A DNA stretch of 64,000 nucleotides. Source: Tabrizicola aquatica (GTDB lineage: Bacteria > Pseudomonadota > Alphaproteobacteria > Rhodobacterales > Rhodobacteraceae). The translations under genes were made by a program, and so were the position numbers. Shown here piece after piece: positions 7,972-16,397 of the stretch (its first letter is position 1; each line of letters begins with the position of its first letter). The stretch is from the NCBI RefSeq assembly GCF_002900975.1, contig NZ_PJON01000001.1:186001-250000 (forward strand), read 5' to 3'. The notes under the pieces are model-generated. The model had not been told where the DNA came from, did no database searches, and was given only the letters and a program-made list of their open reading frames with translations.

Positions 7972-8745
7972 TTATCGACGAAGGCGGGTCAGGGCAAAGG
8001 ACAGGCTGACGAGAAGGATCGAGATCACCAGCATCACCGTCGAGATCGCGTTGATTTCCGGGGTGATCCCGGCGCGGATGGCCGAGAAGATGTAGACGGG
8101 CAGCGTCGTCGTGCCGGGGCCTGACAGGAAGAACGAGGTCAGGAAGTCGTCGAGGCTGGTCACGAAAGCCAGGGTGAAGCCGGCCAGCACCCCGGGCCAC
8201 AAAAGCGGCATCGTCACCCGGCGGAAGGTGCGGAAGCGGTTGGCGTAAAGGTCCTGCGCGGCCTCTTCGTAGGTGCCGCTCATGCCATCCAGCCGGGCGC
8301 GGATCGGCAGGTAGGCGAAGGGGATGCAGAACACCGTATGGGCCAGGATCATTGCGCCAAGGCCAAGCTCGATGCCCACCGCGACGAACAGGATCAGCGT
8401 GGCGACGGCGACGACGATCTCGGGCAGGATCAGGGGCAGCCGCAGGATCGTCTCGCTGGCGTTGCGGCCGGGAAAGGCGCGCCGGGTGGCGAGGGCGGCG
8501 AGAAGGGCGATGACGGTCGCCGCTGTCGCAGCACTGATCGCAAGAACCAGTGAGTTCCAGGTCGCCGCCCGGATCGAAGGGTTGTTCAGGATGCGGACGT
8601 ACCAATCCAGCGAGGCATGGGTCCAGACCGTCGCCGTGCGGTTGGCGTTGAAGCTGTAGGCGATCAGGACAAAGACCGGCAGGTAAAGATAGGCCAGCAC
8701 GAAAAGCGAGATTTCGCGGGTCAGGGGGAAACGGCGGATGTTCAT
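7972..8745 (-). CDS. ABC importer inner-membrane permease (PotI/PotC-like)
   Basis: The 257-residue protein has six predicted membrane spans and the binding-protein-dependent transport motif EAAQDLYANRFRTFRRVTMP (EAA loop) near residue 150, which docks on the ATPase. The N-terminus is [16 protein letters not shown] 8745 overlaps the stop of the upstream permease gene in an ATGA and is preceded by GGAGG; a longer 8766 start lacks this support. It pairs with the other permease to form the channel. The gene is followed 18 bases later by the binding-protein gene. Confidence 0.88.
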   Translation of the reverse strand: MNIRRFPLTREISLFVLAYLYLPVFVLIAYSFNANRTATVWTHASLDWYVRILNNPSIRAATWNSLVLAISAATAATVIALLAALATRRAFPGRNASETILRLPLILPEIVVAVATLILFVAVGIELGLGAMILAHTVFCIPFAYLPIRARLDGMSGTYEEAAQDLYANRFRTFRRVTMPLLWPGVLAGFTLAFVTSLDDFLTSFFLSGPGTTTLPVYIFSAIRAGITPEINAISTVMLVISILLVSLSFALTRLRR

Positions 8746-9623
8746 GCGGACCTCCGGTTGCGCCACAAGGCAAGGGCGGTCATCGCAAGCAGCATCACCG
8801 CCAGCAGCACGACCGAGATCGCCGCGCCGAAGGGCCAGTTGCGCGAGGGGCCGAACTGCATCTGGATCACGTTGCCCAGCATCAGCGTCTTGCCGCCGCC
8901 CAAAAGGGCAGGGGTCACGAAGGCCCCCAGGCAGGGAATGAAAACCAGAAGCGAGCCGGCCAGGATACCGGGCATCGCCACCGGCAGGATCACCCGCCGC
9001 AGGGCCCGCGCCCGGGTGGCGCCCAGGTCATGCGCGGCCTCGACCAGGCGCCAGTCGAATTTCTCGAACACGGAGTAGACGGGCAGGACCATGAAGGGCA
9101 GGAAGGAATAGGTCAGCCCGATTGCCACCGCCACGTCGTTGTAAAGCAGTTGCACCGGACCGAACGGCCACAGCGCATCGACGGCCATCCCCAGCCAGCC
9201 GCCCTCACGCAGGATGATCAGCCAGGCGTAGTTGCGGACCAGAAGGTTGGTCCAGAACGGGATCGTCACCAGCAGCAGCATCACCGCCCGGCCGGTTGGC
9301 GACAGGCTTGCCATCCACAAGGCGACCGGCAGGCCAAGCATCAGGCACAGAAGGGTCGTCACCGCGGCCTGCAATACCGAGCGCAGGAAGATCACCAGGT
9401 AATTGGTGTTCAGGATAAGGGTGCCGTCGAAATCCTCTTCCCAGACCAGGCGCTGGTAGTTGCCGATCGAGGGGGCGGACCCCCAGTCGACACCGGCAGT
9501 GGTGCCCTTCTCCAGCAGGGAAACCCAGCCCATCAGGCCAAGGGGTGCCCCGACCAATAGCAGGATCGCGACCAGCGCGGGCAGCATCAGGACGATGCGG
9601 CGCAGGGTGTCGGACTGGGTCAT
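8742..9623 (-). CDS. ABC importer inner-membrane permease (PotH/PotB-like)
   Basis: This 293-residue integral membrane protein has about six spans. The N-terminal span region is [18 protein letters not shown], a large periplasmic loop follows, and the EAA motif ([20 protein letters not shown]) lies near residue 205. That arrangement matches PotH/PotB, the first permease of spermidine/putrescine-type importers. Start and stop overlap neighbours by four bases on both sides (9620-9623 and 8742-8745), so ATPase and permeases are made as a coupled set. Substrate specificity is set by the binding protein, not by this subunit. Confidence 0.88.
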   Translation of the reverse strand: MTQSDTLRRIVLMLPALVAILLLVGAPLGLMGWVSLLEKGTTAGVDWGSAPSIGNYQRLVWEEDFDGTLILNTNYLVIFLRSVLQAAVTTLLCLMLGLPVALWMASLSPTGRAVMLLLVTIPFWTNLLVRNYAWLIILREGGWLGMAVDALWPFGPVQLLYNDVAVAIGLTYSFLPFMVLPVYSVFEKFDWRLVEAAHDLGATRARALRRVILPVAMPGILAGSLLVFIPCLGAFVTPALLGGGKTLMLGNVIQMQFGPSRNWPFGAAISVVLLAVMLLAMTALALWRNRRSA

Positions 9624-10675
9624 TCCTGAAGCACCTGCAGCGCGTCGGTCGGGAGCGCGATGCCGACGCGGCTTCCCTTTTCGGGGGCCGCCTGCACCGG
9701 ATCGGACTGGCGGATCAGGAAGTCCCCGCCACTGGCGAGTTGCAGCTTATGCAGCGTCGCCGTGCCCAGATAGGCGCTGTGGACCAGCGTCGCGTCCATC
9801 ACCCCCGTGCCGGCAGCGACCAGTCGGGCCCGTTCCGGCCGGATTGCCAGCGTCACGGGCCCAGGCCGGGACACCTGCACCGGCAGGGTCTGGCCGCCCG
9901 CCACCCGAACGCCGCCGCCCGTCGCCTCGCCGTCCAAGAGGTTGATGTCGCCGATGAAATCCGCGACGAAGCGGTGCGTGGGCGCCTCATAGATTTCGCG
10001 CGGCGGCCCCATTTGCAGGATGCGCCCGCCCTGCATCACCGCCACCCGGTCCGAGAGGGCCAGCGCCTCTTCCTGGTCGTGGGTGACGAACAGGAAGGTG
10101 ATCCCCGCTTCGGCCTGCAACTGCTTCAGTTCGATCTGCATTTCCTTGCGCAGCTTCAGGTCCAGCGCGGACAAGGGTTCGTCCAGCAGCAGAAGCTTCG
10201 GCCTGGGGGCCAGCGCCCGGGCCAGCGCCACGCGCTGTTGCTGCCCGCCCGACAGGTCCGAGGGGCGGCGGCGGGCGTAGGTCTGCATCCGCACCATCTC
10301 CAGCGCCTCGCCGACGCGCTGGCGGATCTGGTCGCGGGGCAGGCGCTGTTCTTCCAGCGAGAAAGCGACGTTCTGCTCGACCGTCAGGTGCGGGAAGAGC
10401 GCGTAGTTCTGGAACACGGTGTTGACCGGCCTGCGGAACGGCGGGGCGTGGGTCACGTCCTGCCCTTCGATCCTGATAGAGCCGGAATCGGCGATCTCGA
10501 ACCCTGCGACCAGGCGCAGAAGCGTGGTCTTTCCGCAGCCGGACGGGCCCAGCAGCGTGAAGAACTCTTGCCGGGCAATGTCGACCGAGACGTCGTGCAG
10601 GACGCGGACCGCTGCATCGCCGCGGCCGAAGGCCTTGCTTACGCCCCGGATCGTAACGGTGTTCGTCTCTGCCAT
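9620..10675 (-). CDS. ABC importer ATP-binding protein (PotG/PotA-like)
   Basis: This is a 351-residue ATPase. Walker A is GPSGCGKTT (about residue 38), the signature is [15 protein letters not shown] (about 140), Walker B is [12 protein letters not shown], and the switch His lies in [12 protein letters not shown]-terminal TOBE domain (about 250-345) marks the MOI/CUT1-type importers such as PotA/PotG. It is the first gene of the importer operon and follows a 116-base gap that carries three ATTGCATRC boxes. The last codons overlap the next permease in an ATGA. Nothing is missing for function. Confidence 0.92.
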   Translation of the reverse strand: MAETNTVTIRGVSKAFGRGDAAVRVLHDVSVDIARQEFFTLLGPSGCGKTTLLRLVAGFEIADSGSIRIEGQDVTHAPPFRRPVNTVFQNYALFPHLTVEQNVAFSLEEQRLPRDQIRQRVGEALEMVRMQTYARRRPSDLSGGQQQRVALARALAPRPKLLLLDEPLSALDLKLRKEMQIELKQLQAEAGITFLFVTHDQEEALALSDRVAVMQGGRILQMGPPREIYEAPTHRFVADFIGDINLLDGEATGGGVRVAGGQTLPVQVSRPGPVTLAIRPERARLVAAGTGVMDATLVHSAYLGTATLHKLQLASGGDFLIRQSDPVQAAPEKGSRVGIALPTDALQVLQE

Positions 10676-10710
10676 GCGGGCCCCCAGCGTCCAGTCGCTT
10701 GAGGTTGGCA

Positions 10711-10768
10711 GATTGCATACAATCCTGTCAACATTGCATGCGAGAATTTATGTGGATTGCATACGATC
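10711..10768. promoter_or_regulatory. Three ATTGCATRC boxes upstream of the ABC importer operon (FCD-GntR operators)
   Basis: ATTGCATAC occurs at 10712-10720 and 10756-10764, with ATTGCATGC between them at 10733-10741. The first lies in the palindrome GATTG-CATA-CAATC (10711-10724). The third lies in GATTGCATACGATC (10755-10768). The two outer palindromes are 44 bases apart, about four helical turns. FCD-type GntR proteins bind TTGTATACAA-like palindromes, and such a regulator is encoded immediately beside this site on the same strand. Confidence 0.65.
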
Positions 10769-10791
10769 CTTGGGGCGTCGCCTGTTTCTCT

Positions 10792-11514
10792 TTACGGATC
10801 GCCCATCTGCGCAGCGAAATCGGCCAGCACTTGCCGCACGTCGGTTCGGGGTCGCACCGAAAGCTGGGCGCGGGCGGCGACGTCCTCGACGTGGTGTTCC
10901 ATCAGGTCGCCAGCCCGCAGGAAGTCCCCCGTCACCAGCGCCTCGACGATGGCCCGATGCTCGCGCGCGCCGCAGTCCGCCGAATGGGGCCGGCCATACA
11001 TCGTCATCACCAGCGAACAACGCGAGATGATCTCGACCAGGTAGCGTTCCAGCAGGGGGTTGCCGGTCAGGCTGGCAAGGTAGAGGTGGAACTCACCGGC
11101 CAGGCGGATGGCTTCCACGTCGCTTTTTTCGGCCAGGCGGGTTTCCTCTTCCACCATGGCCAGCAGGCGCTTTTGCGCGGCGGCGTCGATCCGGCCGGAC
11201 AATTGCCGGACCATCGCCCGTTCCAGTGCCGCGCGGATCACGAAGATGCCACGGCCCTCTTCCAGCGAGGGGTTGGCGACGAAGGCACCGCGGTTCGGGA
11301 TCAGTTCGACAAGGCCCTCGGTCGCCAGACGGCCAAGCGCCTCACGCGCTATGGTGCGTGAGGCCCCGAACGCCTCGCCCACGGCGTCCTCGGGCAATCG
11401 GGTGCCGGGGGTCAGGCGCTGTTCCAGGATGGCCCGCCGTAGGGCCAGTTGCACCTTTTCGGTCCGTGTGGGCGTGCGGGCCCCGGTGTCCGGGCTTTTC
11501 TTGCTAAGCGGCAT
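10792..11514 (-). CDS. GntR-family (FadR/FCD subgroup) transcriptional regulator
   Basis: This 240-residue regulator has a winged helix-turn-helix at about residues 15-85 (PEDAVGEAFGASRTIAREAL, then GRLATEGLVELIPNRGAFV). The all-helical FCD domain (about 95-225) has metal-ligand-type residues in EFHLYLASLTGN, the His of REHRAIVEAL and MEHHVED. FCD domains bind carboxylates or other small acids with a metal ion. It lies 116 bases before the importer ATPase on the same strand, with three operator-like boxes in the gap. It is therefore the likely local regulator of the importer and amidohydrolase operon. The stretch from 11515 to 11659, before the divergent kinase gene, holds both promoters but no recognisable extra gene. 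Confidence 0.88.
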   Translation of the reverse strand: MPLSKKSPDTGARTPTRTEKVQLALRRAILEQRLTPGTRLPEDAVGEAFGASRTIAREALGRLATEGLVELIPNRGAFVANPSLEEGRGIFVIRAALERAMVRQLSGRIDAAAQKRLLAMVEEETRLAEKSDVEAIRLAGEFHLYLASLTGNPLLERYLVEIISRCSLVMTMYGRPHSADCGAREHRAIVEALVTGDFLRAGDLMEHHVEDVAARAQLSVRPRTDVRQVLADFAAQMGDP

Positions 11515-11659
11515 GGAGTTGTTCCCCCGATTCGGACTGGACTGTATCCGCTATTCCGCCGGGTGCCAGAGGACGGCCCGACCGCCGCCCCGTGATCACG
11601 GGATCGCGCCCGGCGCGGTTATCGCTTTATTTCTGATCCGGGCGGGGTAAGAGACGATC

Positions 11660-13198
11660 ATGCCGTCAGCCCAACCCCTTGCGTCCTTCCGACAGAAAGG
11701 CCTGCCTTTGCTGGGCTGGCTTGTGGTGATTCTGGCTGTGCTGGTCCTGACCGCGATGACGGAACAAAGCCGGCTGGAAGCTGAGTTCGAGAACGAAGCC
11801 AGCATCCTGCACCGGCTTTTGTCGCAGCGGGCCGATCAGCATGATGCGCATATGACCGCGCTCTCCGCGCTGGCCAGTGCCGACAGCGGCAACCGGCCCG
11901 ACCTGTTCCTTCAGGTCGCAGCGACGATCAGCCGGTTCTATCCGCGGATCGTGGCCATTGACCTGGTGGCGCTGGCCAACGATCGTGAACGTCTGACCAC
12001 GCGTTCTGGCCTGGGGGCCGAGCAGATCGCCCTTTTGCGCGCGGCGGCCATGGCGTCGGAGGGGCAGTTGGACCTGCGGGCGGCCCCTTGGGCGCCGGGA
12101 CGCTATCTGCTGGTCAAGCGCAGCCCCAACACCGACGACGCAAGGTTCGCCCTGGCGGTGGAAGTGGACGGGGTGGCGCTTGTCGATGTCAGTGCGCCGT
12201 TCTGGGCGCGACCTTCGGTGCGCTGGTCGTTGCTGTTGCCGGATGGTGCGCTGCTTGCTGGGGCAGGCCGCCTCGGCACGCCGGATTTCGAGAAAACGCT
12301 GGGCAGCCAGTCGCAGCCGCTTGTCCTGCAGGCGGACTTTGCCCCAGGACTGACGGACCTGTTGCCGGCGGGGCGGCTGGTGGCCGTCGCAGTCCTGACC
12401 ACACTGGTCTATCTTGGGCTGGTCCTTGGGCTGGGCCAGTATGCCCGCGCCCGTCGTGCCGAACGGCAGGCCTATCTCAGCGGGCAGGAGGCGCGTCTGG
12501 CCCATGCGTCCCGCGTCAATACCCTGGGGGAAATGGCCAGCGGCATCGCCCATGAGCTGACCCAACCGCTGACGGCAATCCTGAGCCAGGCCCAGGCCGC
12601 GCGGCACCTGTCCCGGCAGGGCGATGCCGCCGCATTGGAGCAGGCCACGCAAGGCATCGCGGACCAGGCCAAGCGCGCCTCGGCGATCCTGGAGCGGCTG
12701 CGCAACTGGACCGTCCCCGCGCAGGACACCGACCGCATCGGCGCGCTGGGAACGGCGCTGCGGAACGTCGAACTTCTGCTGCAGCCCGAGGCGACACGCC
12801 GAGGCGTTCAACTGCGCTTCGATGCGGCCCCCCCGACCGTTGCCATCCGGGGCGATCAGGTGGAACTGGAGCAGATCATCTTCAACCTGGCGCACAACGC
12901 GATCGAGGCGGCCTCTGGTCAGCAGGGGGGCGAGGTCTTGGTCCTTGCCCGACAGGCGGATGATCAGGTCGAGGTGGACGTTGCCGACAATGGCCCCGGC
13001 GTGGCACCCGATTTGCGCGACCGCCTGTTCGAGCCCTTTGTCACCGGCAAGCCGGGCGGAACCGGCCTGGGTCTGGCCCTGTGTCAGCGCCTGGCCGAGC
13101 GGATGGGCGGCGAGGTGCGCCTGGTGTCGGCGCATCCGACCCTGTTCCGGCTGCGCCTTCCGGTCCACGCCCCGCAGGACGGGGGGGCACAGCCATGA
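11660..13198 (+). CDS. Membrane sensor histidine kinase with periplasmic sensor domain
   Basis: This is a 512-residue kinase. One span is at about 15-33, an uncharacterised periplasmic domain covers about 35-238, and a second span is at 240-262. A cytoplasmic helix leads into the H-box GEMASGIAHELTQPL with phospho-acceptor His298. The N-box HNAIEAA, G1 DNGPGV, F-box FEPFVTGK and G2 GGTGLGLAL are all intact. The catalytic part resembles FixL/DctB/NtrB-type kinases. The stop overlaps the response-regulator start by four bases, so the two form a cognate pair. Downstream genes encode a secreted HbpS/GlcG-like protein and a secreted ankyrin protein, which suggests an extracytoplasmic signal such as heme or oxidants (inference). 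Confidence 0.9.
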   Translation: MPSAQPLASFRQKGLPLLGWLVVILAVLVLTAMTEQSRLEAEFENEASILHRLLSQRADQHDAHMTALSALASADSGNRPDLFLQVAATISRFYPRIVAIDLVALANDRERLTTRSGLGAEQIALLRAAAMASEGQLDLRAAPWAPGRYLLVKRSPNTDDARFALAVEVDGVALVDVSAPFWARPSVRWSLLLPDGALLAGAGRLGTPDFEKTLGSQSQPLVLQADFAPGLTDLLPAGRLVAVAVLTTLVYLGLVLGLGQYARARRAERQAYLSGQEARLAHASRVNTLGEMASGIAHELTQPLTAILSQAQAARHLSRQGDAAALEQATQGIADQAKRASAILERLRNWTVPAQDTDRIGALGTALRNVELLLQPEATRRGVQLRFDAAPPTVAIRGDQVELEQIIFNLAHNAIEAASGQQGGEVLVLARQADDQVEVDVADNGPGVAPDLRDRLFEPFVTGKPGGTGLGLALCQRLAERMGGEVRLVSAHPTLFRLRLPVHAPQDGGAQP

Positions 13199-13803
13199 GC
13201 CTGCCGGTCTATCTGGTCGACGACGACGACGCGGTGCGCGATGCCATCGCATTGCTGTTGCGGACGGTGGGCTTTCAGGTCCGCAGCTTTGCCTCGCCCG
13301 ATGGCCTGCTTGCCGGTCTCGACACGCTGGCACCCGGTTGCCTGATCTTGGACATCCGGATGCCGGTCATGTCCGGCCTGAAGCTGCAGCAGGCCCTGCA
13401 GGAGCGGGGCGTGTCCTGGCCCACCGTGGTCATCAGTGGCCATGGCGATATCGAGGCCTGCCGTCGCGCCTTTCGCAACGGGGCCATCGACTTCCTGAGC
13501 AAGCCTGTGGACGAAGAGGACCTGATCGACGCGATCCGCAAGGGCCACGAGATGCTGGAGCGTGACAGCCGCCTGGCCGCCGAAGCCGCCGAGGCCAGGG
13601 AATTGCTGTCCCGCCTGACCGCGCGCGAGGCGGAAGTGCTGGAGATGATCGCCAAGGGCCTGACCACGCGCCAGATCTCGGACGCGCTGGGGCTTTCGGC
13701 GCGGACCGTCGACAGCCACCGGGCGGCGATTGCCGCGAAGGTCGGCACCACCTCGCCGGCCGAGCAGACACGGATCTGGCTGGATGCGGGCGGTCCTCGG
13801 TAG
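13195..13803 (+). CDS. FixJ/TodT-type response regulator
   Basis: The 202-residue regulator has a receiver domain at about 3-120, with acidic residues DDDD at 9-12, phospho-acceptor Asp53 in LILDIRMP, Ser in VVISGHGD and Lys in FLSKPVDEE. A LuxR-type helix-turn-helix follows at about 138-195 (LTAREAEVLEMIAKGLT, then ISDALGLSARTVDSHRAAI). The ATG at 13195 forms an ATGA with the kinase stop. Its stop codon lies inside a perfect 9-base inverted repeat. Targets may include the following heme-binding and ankyrin genes, which start 88 bases later. Confidence 0.92.
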   Translation: MSLPVYLVDDDDAVRDAIALLLRTVGFQVRSFASPDGLLAGLDTLAPGCLILDIRMPVMSGLKLQQALQERGVSWPTVVISGHGDIEACRRAFRNGAIDFLSKPVDEEDLIDAIRKGHEMLERDSRLAAEAAEARELLSRLTAREAEVLEMIAKGLTTRQISDALGLSARTVDSHRAAIAAKVGTTSPAEQTRIWLDAGGPR

Positions 13804-13814
13804 TTCTACCGAGG
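13795..13814. other. Perfect inverted repeat CCTCGGTAG / CTACCGAGG spanning the response-regulator stop
   Basis: The arms at 13795-13803 and 13806-13814 are exact reverse complements with only TT between them. The arrangement places the TAG stop in the left arm. The short centre suits a dimeric protein-binding site better than an RNA hairpin, although a short hairpin could form. It lies 78 bases before the secreted HbpS-like gene, so it may be the response regulator's own operator for that gene. Confidence 0.4.
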
Positions 13815-13891
13815 GCCGTGCGAGGTCTACGAATATGCCGGGCGGCGACGGGGGGGTAGGGGTCTTTCATCAACCCCGAAGGAGGACCACG

Positions 13892-14374
13892 ATGATCCGC
13901 AAGCTTGCCCTGACCGCTGCGCTGCTGGCCCCGATCTCTGCCGTCGCGCAGGATCTGCCGACCGCGCCATACCTGCCGCTGGAGATGGCGACGACCGCTG
14001 CCGAGGCCGCCCTTGCGGCCTGCGCCGCCGAAAAGCACAATGTCACCGTGGCCATCGTCGCGCGTGACGGGGCGACGAAGGTGGTGCTGAAGGCCGACAA
14101 TTCCGGGCCGCATACCGCCTCCAGCGCGACCGGCAAGGCGTTTACCTCGGCCGCGATGGGCCGCGATACTGCCGATCTTGCAGGGTTCATCGCCGAGAAC
14201 CCGCAGAATGCCGGGCTGCGCGACATGGATGCGCGTCTGGTGATCCAGGGCGGGGGCCTTCCGATCAGGATCGGTGGCGCGCTGGTCGGCGGGATCGGTG
14301 TCGGCGGCGCGCCGTCGGGCGATGTCGATGCTGCTTGCGCCCGCGCCGGTCTGGACGCCATCGGAGCGGAATGA
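13892..14374 (+). CDS. Secreted GlcG/HbpS-family (DUF336) heme-binding-like protein
   Basis: This is a 160-residue protein with a Sec signal peptide (cleavage after AVAQ, about residue 20). Its single GlcG/HbpS domain includes VTVAIVARDGATKVVLKAD, SATGKAFTSAAMGRDT and the Gly-rich end GGLPIRIGGALVGGIGVGG. HbpS of Streptomyces is a secreted heme-binding protein that tunes the SenS-SenR two-component system. Here the gene directly follows a kinase and regulator pair, so an analogous module is inferred. The start is fixed by GGAGGA seven bases before ATG 13892. Heme binding itself is not provable from sequence. Confidence 0.82.
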   Translation: MIRKLALTAALLAPISAVAQDLPTAPYLPLEMATTAAEAALAACAAEKHNVTVAIVARDGATKVVLKADNSGPHTASSATGKAFTSAAMGRDTADLAGFIAENPQNAGLRDMDARLVIQGGGLPIRIGGALVGGIGVGGAPSGDVDAACARAGLDAIGAE

Positions 14375-14429
14375 CCGACTGTACCCCTGGCCGGCCGCTA
14401 GGGCCGGCCAAACCACTGGGAGATTTCGC

Positions 14430-15101
14430 ATGAAAGCCTTGCTTCTTCTTGCCGCCCTTGTTGCGGTCAGCCAGTCGGCCGTCGCCCAGACCGCGCCCTC
14501 GCCGGCCGAGGTTGCGGCCTATGATGGTCTGCACCGCGCCGCGCATCTGGGCGACCTGGACGCCATCCGCAGTCTGATCGCGGCCGGCGCGGACCTGAAC
14601 GCGCGCGATGCCAATGGCCGCACGCCTGCGCATGTGGCGGCCTTCGCCTCGCACGACGCGGCGCTTGAGGCGCTAGCCGTCGCCGGTGCCGACATGAACG
14701 CGCTGGACGATCAGGTCTATGATGTGCTGACCATCGCCGCAGTCGCCGACGATCCCGAGATGGTGACGCTGGCCTTGCGCCTGGGCAACCGTCCCGACCT
14801 GATCACCAGCGTTTATGACGGCACGGCGCTGATCGCGGCGGCGCATCTGGGGCATCAGGAGGTGGTCCGTCGTCTTGTCGCCGGGGGCGCGCCGCTGGAT
14901 CACGTCAACAACCTTGGCTGGACCGCCCTGATCGAGGCGGTGATCCTGGGCAACGGCGGTCCCGGTCACATCGAGACGGTGCGTGCCCTGGTCGCGGCCG
15001 GGGCAGACCGGACCATCGGCGACCGGGACGGCGTGACACCGCTACAACATGCCCAGGCGCGGGGGTATGACGAGATCGTCGCGATCCTGCGCGACAGGTA
15101 G
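14430..15101 (+). CDS. Secreted ankyrin-repeat protein
   Basis: The 223-residue product carries a signal peptide (MKALLLLAALVAVSQSAVAQ) and then four to five ankyrin repeats. They show the usual TPAHVAA, TALIAAAHLGH, GWTALIEAV and VTPLQHAQARGYDEIV elements. Periplasmic ankyrin proteins are often encoded beside catalase or other oxidative-stress genes, where they bind a partner protein. It lies 55 bases after the HbpS-like gene and is probably co-transcribed with it. The partner could be the HbpS-like protein or the kinase sensor domain (inference). No enzyme domain is present. Confidence 0.85.
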   Translation: MKALLLLAALVAVSQSAVAQTAPSPAEVAAYDGLHRAAHLGDLDAIRSLIAAGADLNARDANGRTPAHVAAFASHDAALEALAVAGADMNALDDQVYDVLTIAAVADDPEMVTLALRLGNRPDLITSVYDGTALIAAAHLGHQEVVRRLVAGGAPLDHVNNLGWTALIEAVILGNGGPGHIETVRALVAAGADRTIGDRDGVTPLQHAQARGYDEIVAILRDR

Positions 15102-15371
15102 TTGCGCGTCGGCTGGCGGCACGAACAAGGGCGCACCACGGTTCAGCCAGTGACCACGCGCCCGGTGGACCAAGCGGTCTTGTTGACGGATTTCCCTGAA
15201 CGCCCCGGCCGCTTTCCAGCCTTGCGCAGCATGATCCCTGCCTTGTATGCGCTGACCCGAATGGCGCTTCTATGCTTGGATAGGCAGCCGGCAGTGCCCA
15301 TGTTGCGTCGGGCATCCCGCTTCCGGTGCGGCCGGACGGGAATTCGCGGGCCAGGACAGGACGAACGACGC

Positions 15372-16397
15372 ATGACGACGGGTGCCAACGATACAGGTCA
15401 TCCAGAACGCCCCCTGGCGCAGGACGCCCGCCGCCTTTCCGTTGCGCCGATGATGGACTGGACGGATCGGCACTGCCGTGTCTTTCACCGGCAGATGACG
15501 CGGCGGGCGATGCTGTACACGGAAATGGTGACCGCCCCGGCCATCGTCCACGGCCCGAAACCCCGGCTGCTGGACTATTCGCAGGTGGAACATCCCGTTG
15601 CGCTGCAACTTGGCGGTTCGGACCCGCGTGAGCTGGCCGAGGCCACGCGCATCGCCAACGCTTGGGGCTATGACGAGATCAACCTGAACTGCGGCTGCCC
15701 GTCGGACCGGGTGCAGTCGGGCTGTTTCGGCGCGGTGCTGATGGAGCGGCCCGAACTGGTTGCCGACTGCGTTCGCGCGATGAGGGGCGAGACGGATGCC
15801 CCGGTCACCGTCAAATGCCGGATCGGCGTGGACGAGCAGGACCCCGAGGCGGTGCTGCCCGCCTTTATCGAGACCCTGGCCGGGGCAGGGGTGCGGCATG
15901 TCATCATCCATGCGCGCAAGGCCTGGCTGCAGGGCCTGTCACCCAAAGAAAACCGTGAGATCCCCCCGCTTGACCACGACCTGGTGGTGCGGATGAAGGA
16001 GCAGTTCCCCGAGCTGCTGATCTGCATCAACGGTGGTATCACCTCGCTGGCGCAGGCCAGGGTTTTGTTGGACCGGGGCCTGGATGGGGTGATGATCGGC
16101 CGGGCGGCCTATCACGATCCGGCCAGCACCCTGATCGGGGCCGATGCGCTGTGGGGCGAGGATTTCGCCCCCGACGCCATCGCTGTGGTTGACGCCATGC
16201 GCCCCTATATCGCCGAGCATCTGGCGCAGGGGGGCAGGCTGCACCAGATCACCCGGCACATGCTGGGCCTGTTCACCGGCAAACCCGGCGCCAGGGGTTG
16301 GCGCCGGGTGCTGTCGGAAAACGCCTCACGCAACGGCGCGGGCCTTGATGTGATCGACCGCGCGCTGGCCGAGCTTCAGGCCAGCGCCGCCGCCTGA
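15372..16397 (+). CDS. dusA: tRNA-dihydrouridine synthase A
   Basis: This 341-residue FMN- and NADPH-dependent enzyme reduces uridines in the tRNA D-loop (U20/U20a for DusA). It has the TIM-barrel start SVAPMMDWTDRHCRVF, the catalytic Cys loop NLNCGCPSDRVQSGCFGAVLM, the phosphate-binding NGGI and DGVMIGRAAY near the end. The C-terminal helical tRNA-binding domain includes TRHMLGLFTGKPGARGWRRVL, characteristic of the DusA branch. ATG 15372 fits family length; the preceding 270 bases (15102-15371) are open but show no conserved protein and are best read as a leader region. It ends in a 22-base convergent overlap with the MFS gene. Confidence 0.93.
   Translation: MTTGANDTGHPERPLAQDARRLSVAPMMDWTDRHCRVFHRQMTRRAMLYTEMVTAPAIVHGPKPRLLDYSQVEHPVALQLGGSDPRELAEATRIANAWGYDEINLNCGCPSDRVQSGCFGAVLMERPELVADCVRAMRGETDAPVTVKCRIGVDEQDPEAVLPAFIETLAGAGVRHVIIHARKAWLQGLSPKENREIPPLDHDLVVRMKEQFPELLICINGGITSLAQARVLLDRGLDGVMIGRAAYHDPASTLIGADALWGEDFAPDAIAVVDAMRPYIAEHLAQGGRLHQITRHMLGLFTGKPGARGWRRVLSENASRNGAGLDVIDRALAELQASAAA

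Noticed and set aside
15102-15371. N-terminal extension of dusA by 90 codons
   Set aside because: DusA proteins start near the SVAPMMDWTD motif. The extension has no conserved sequence and there is a suitable ATG at 15372.
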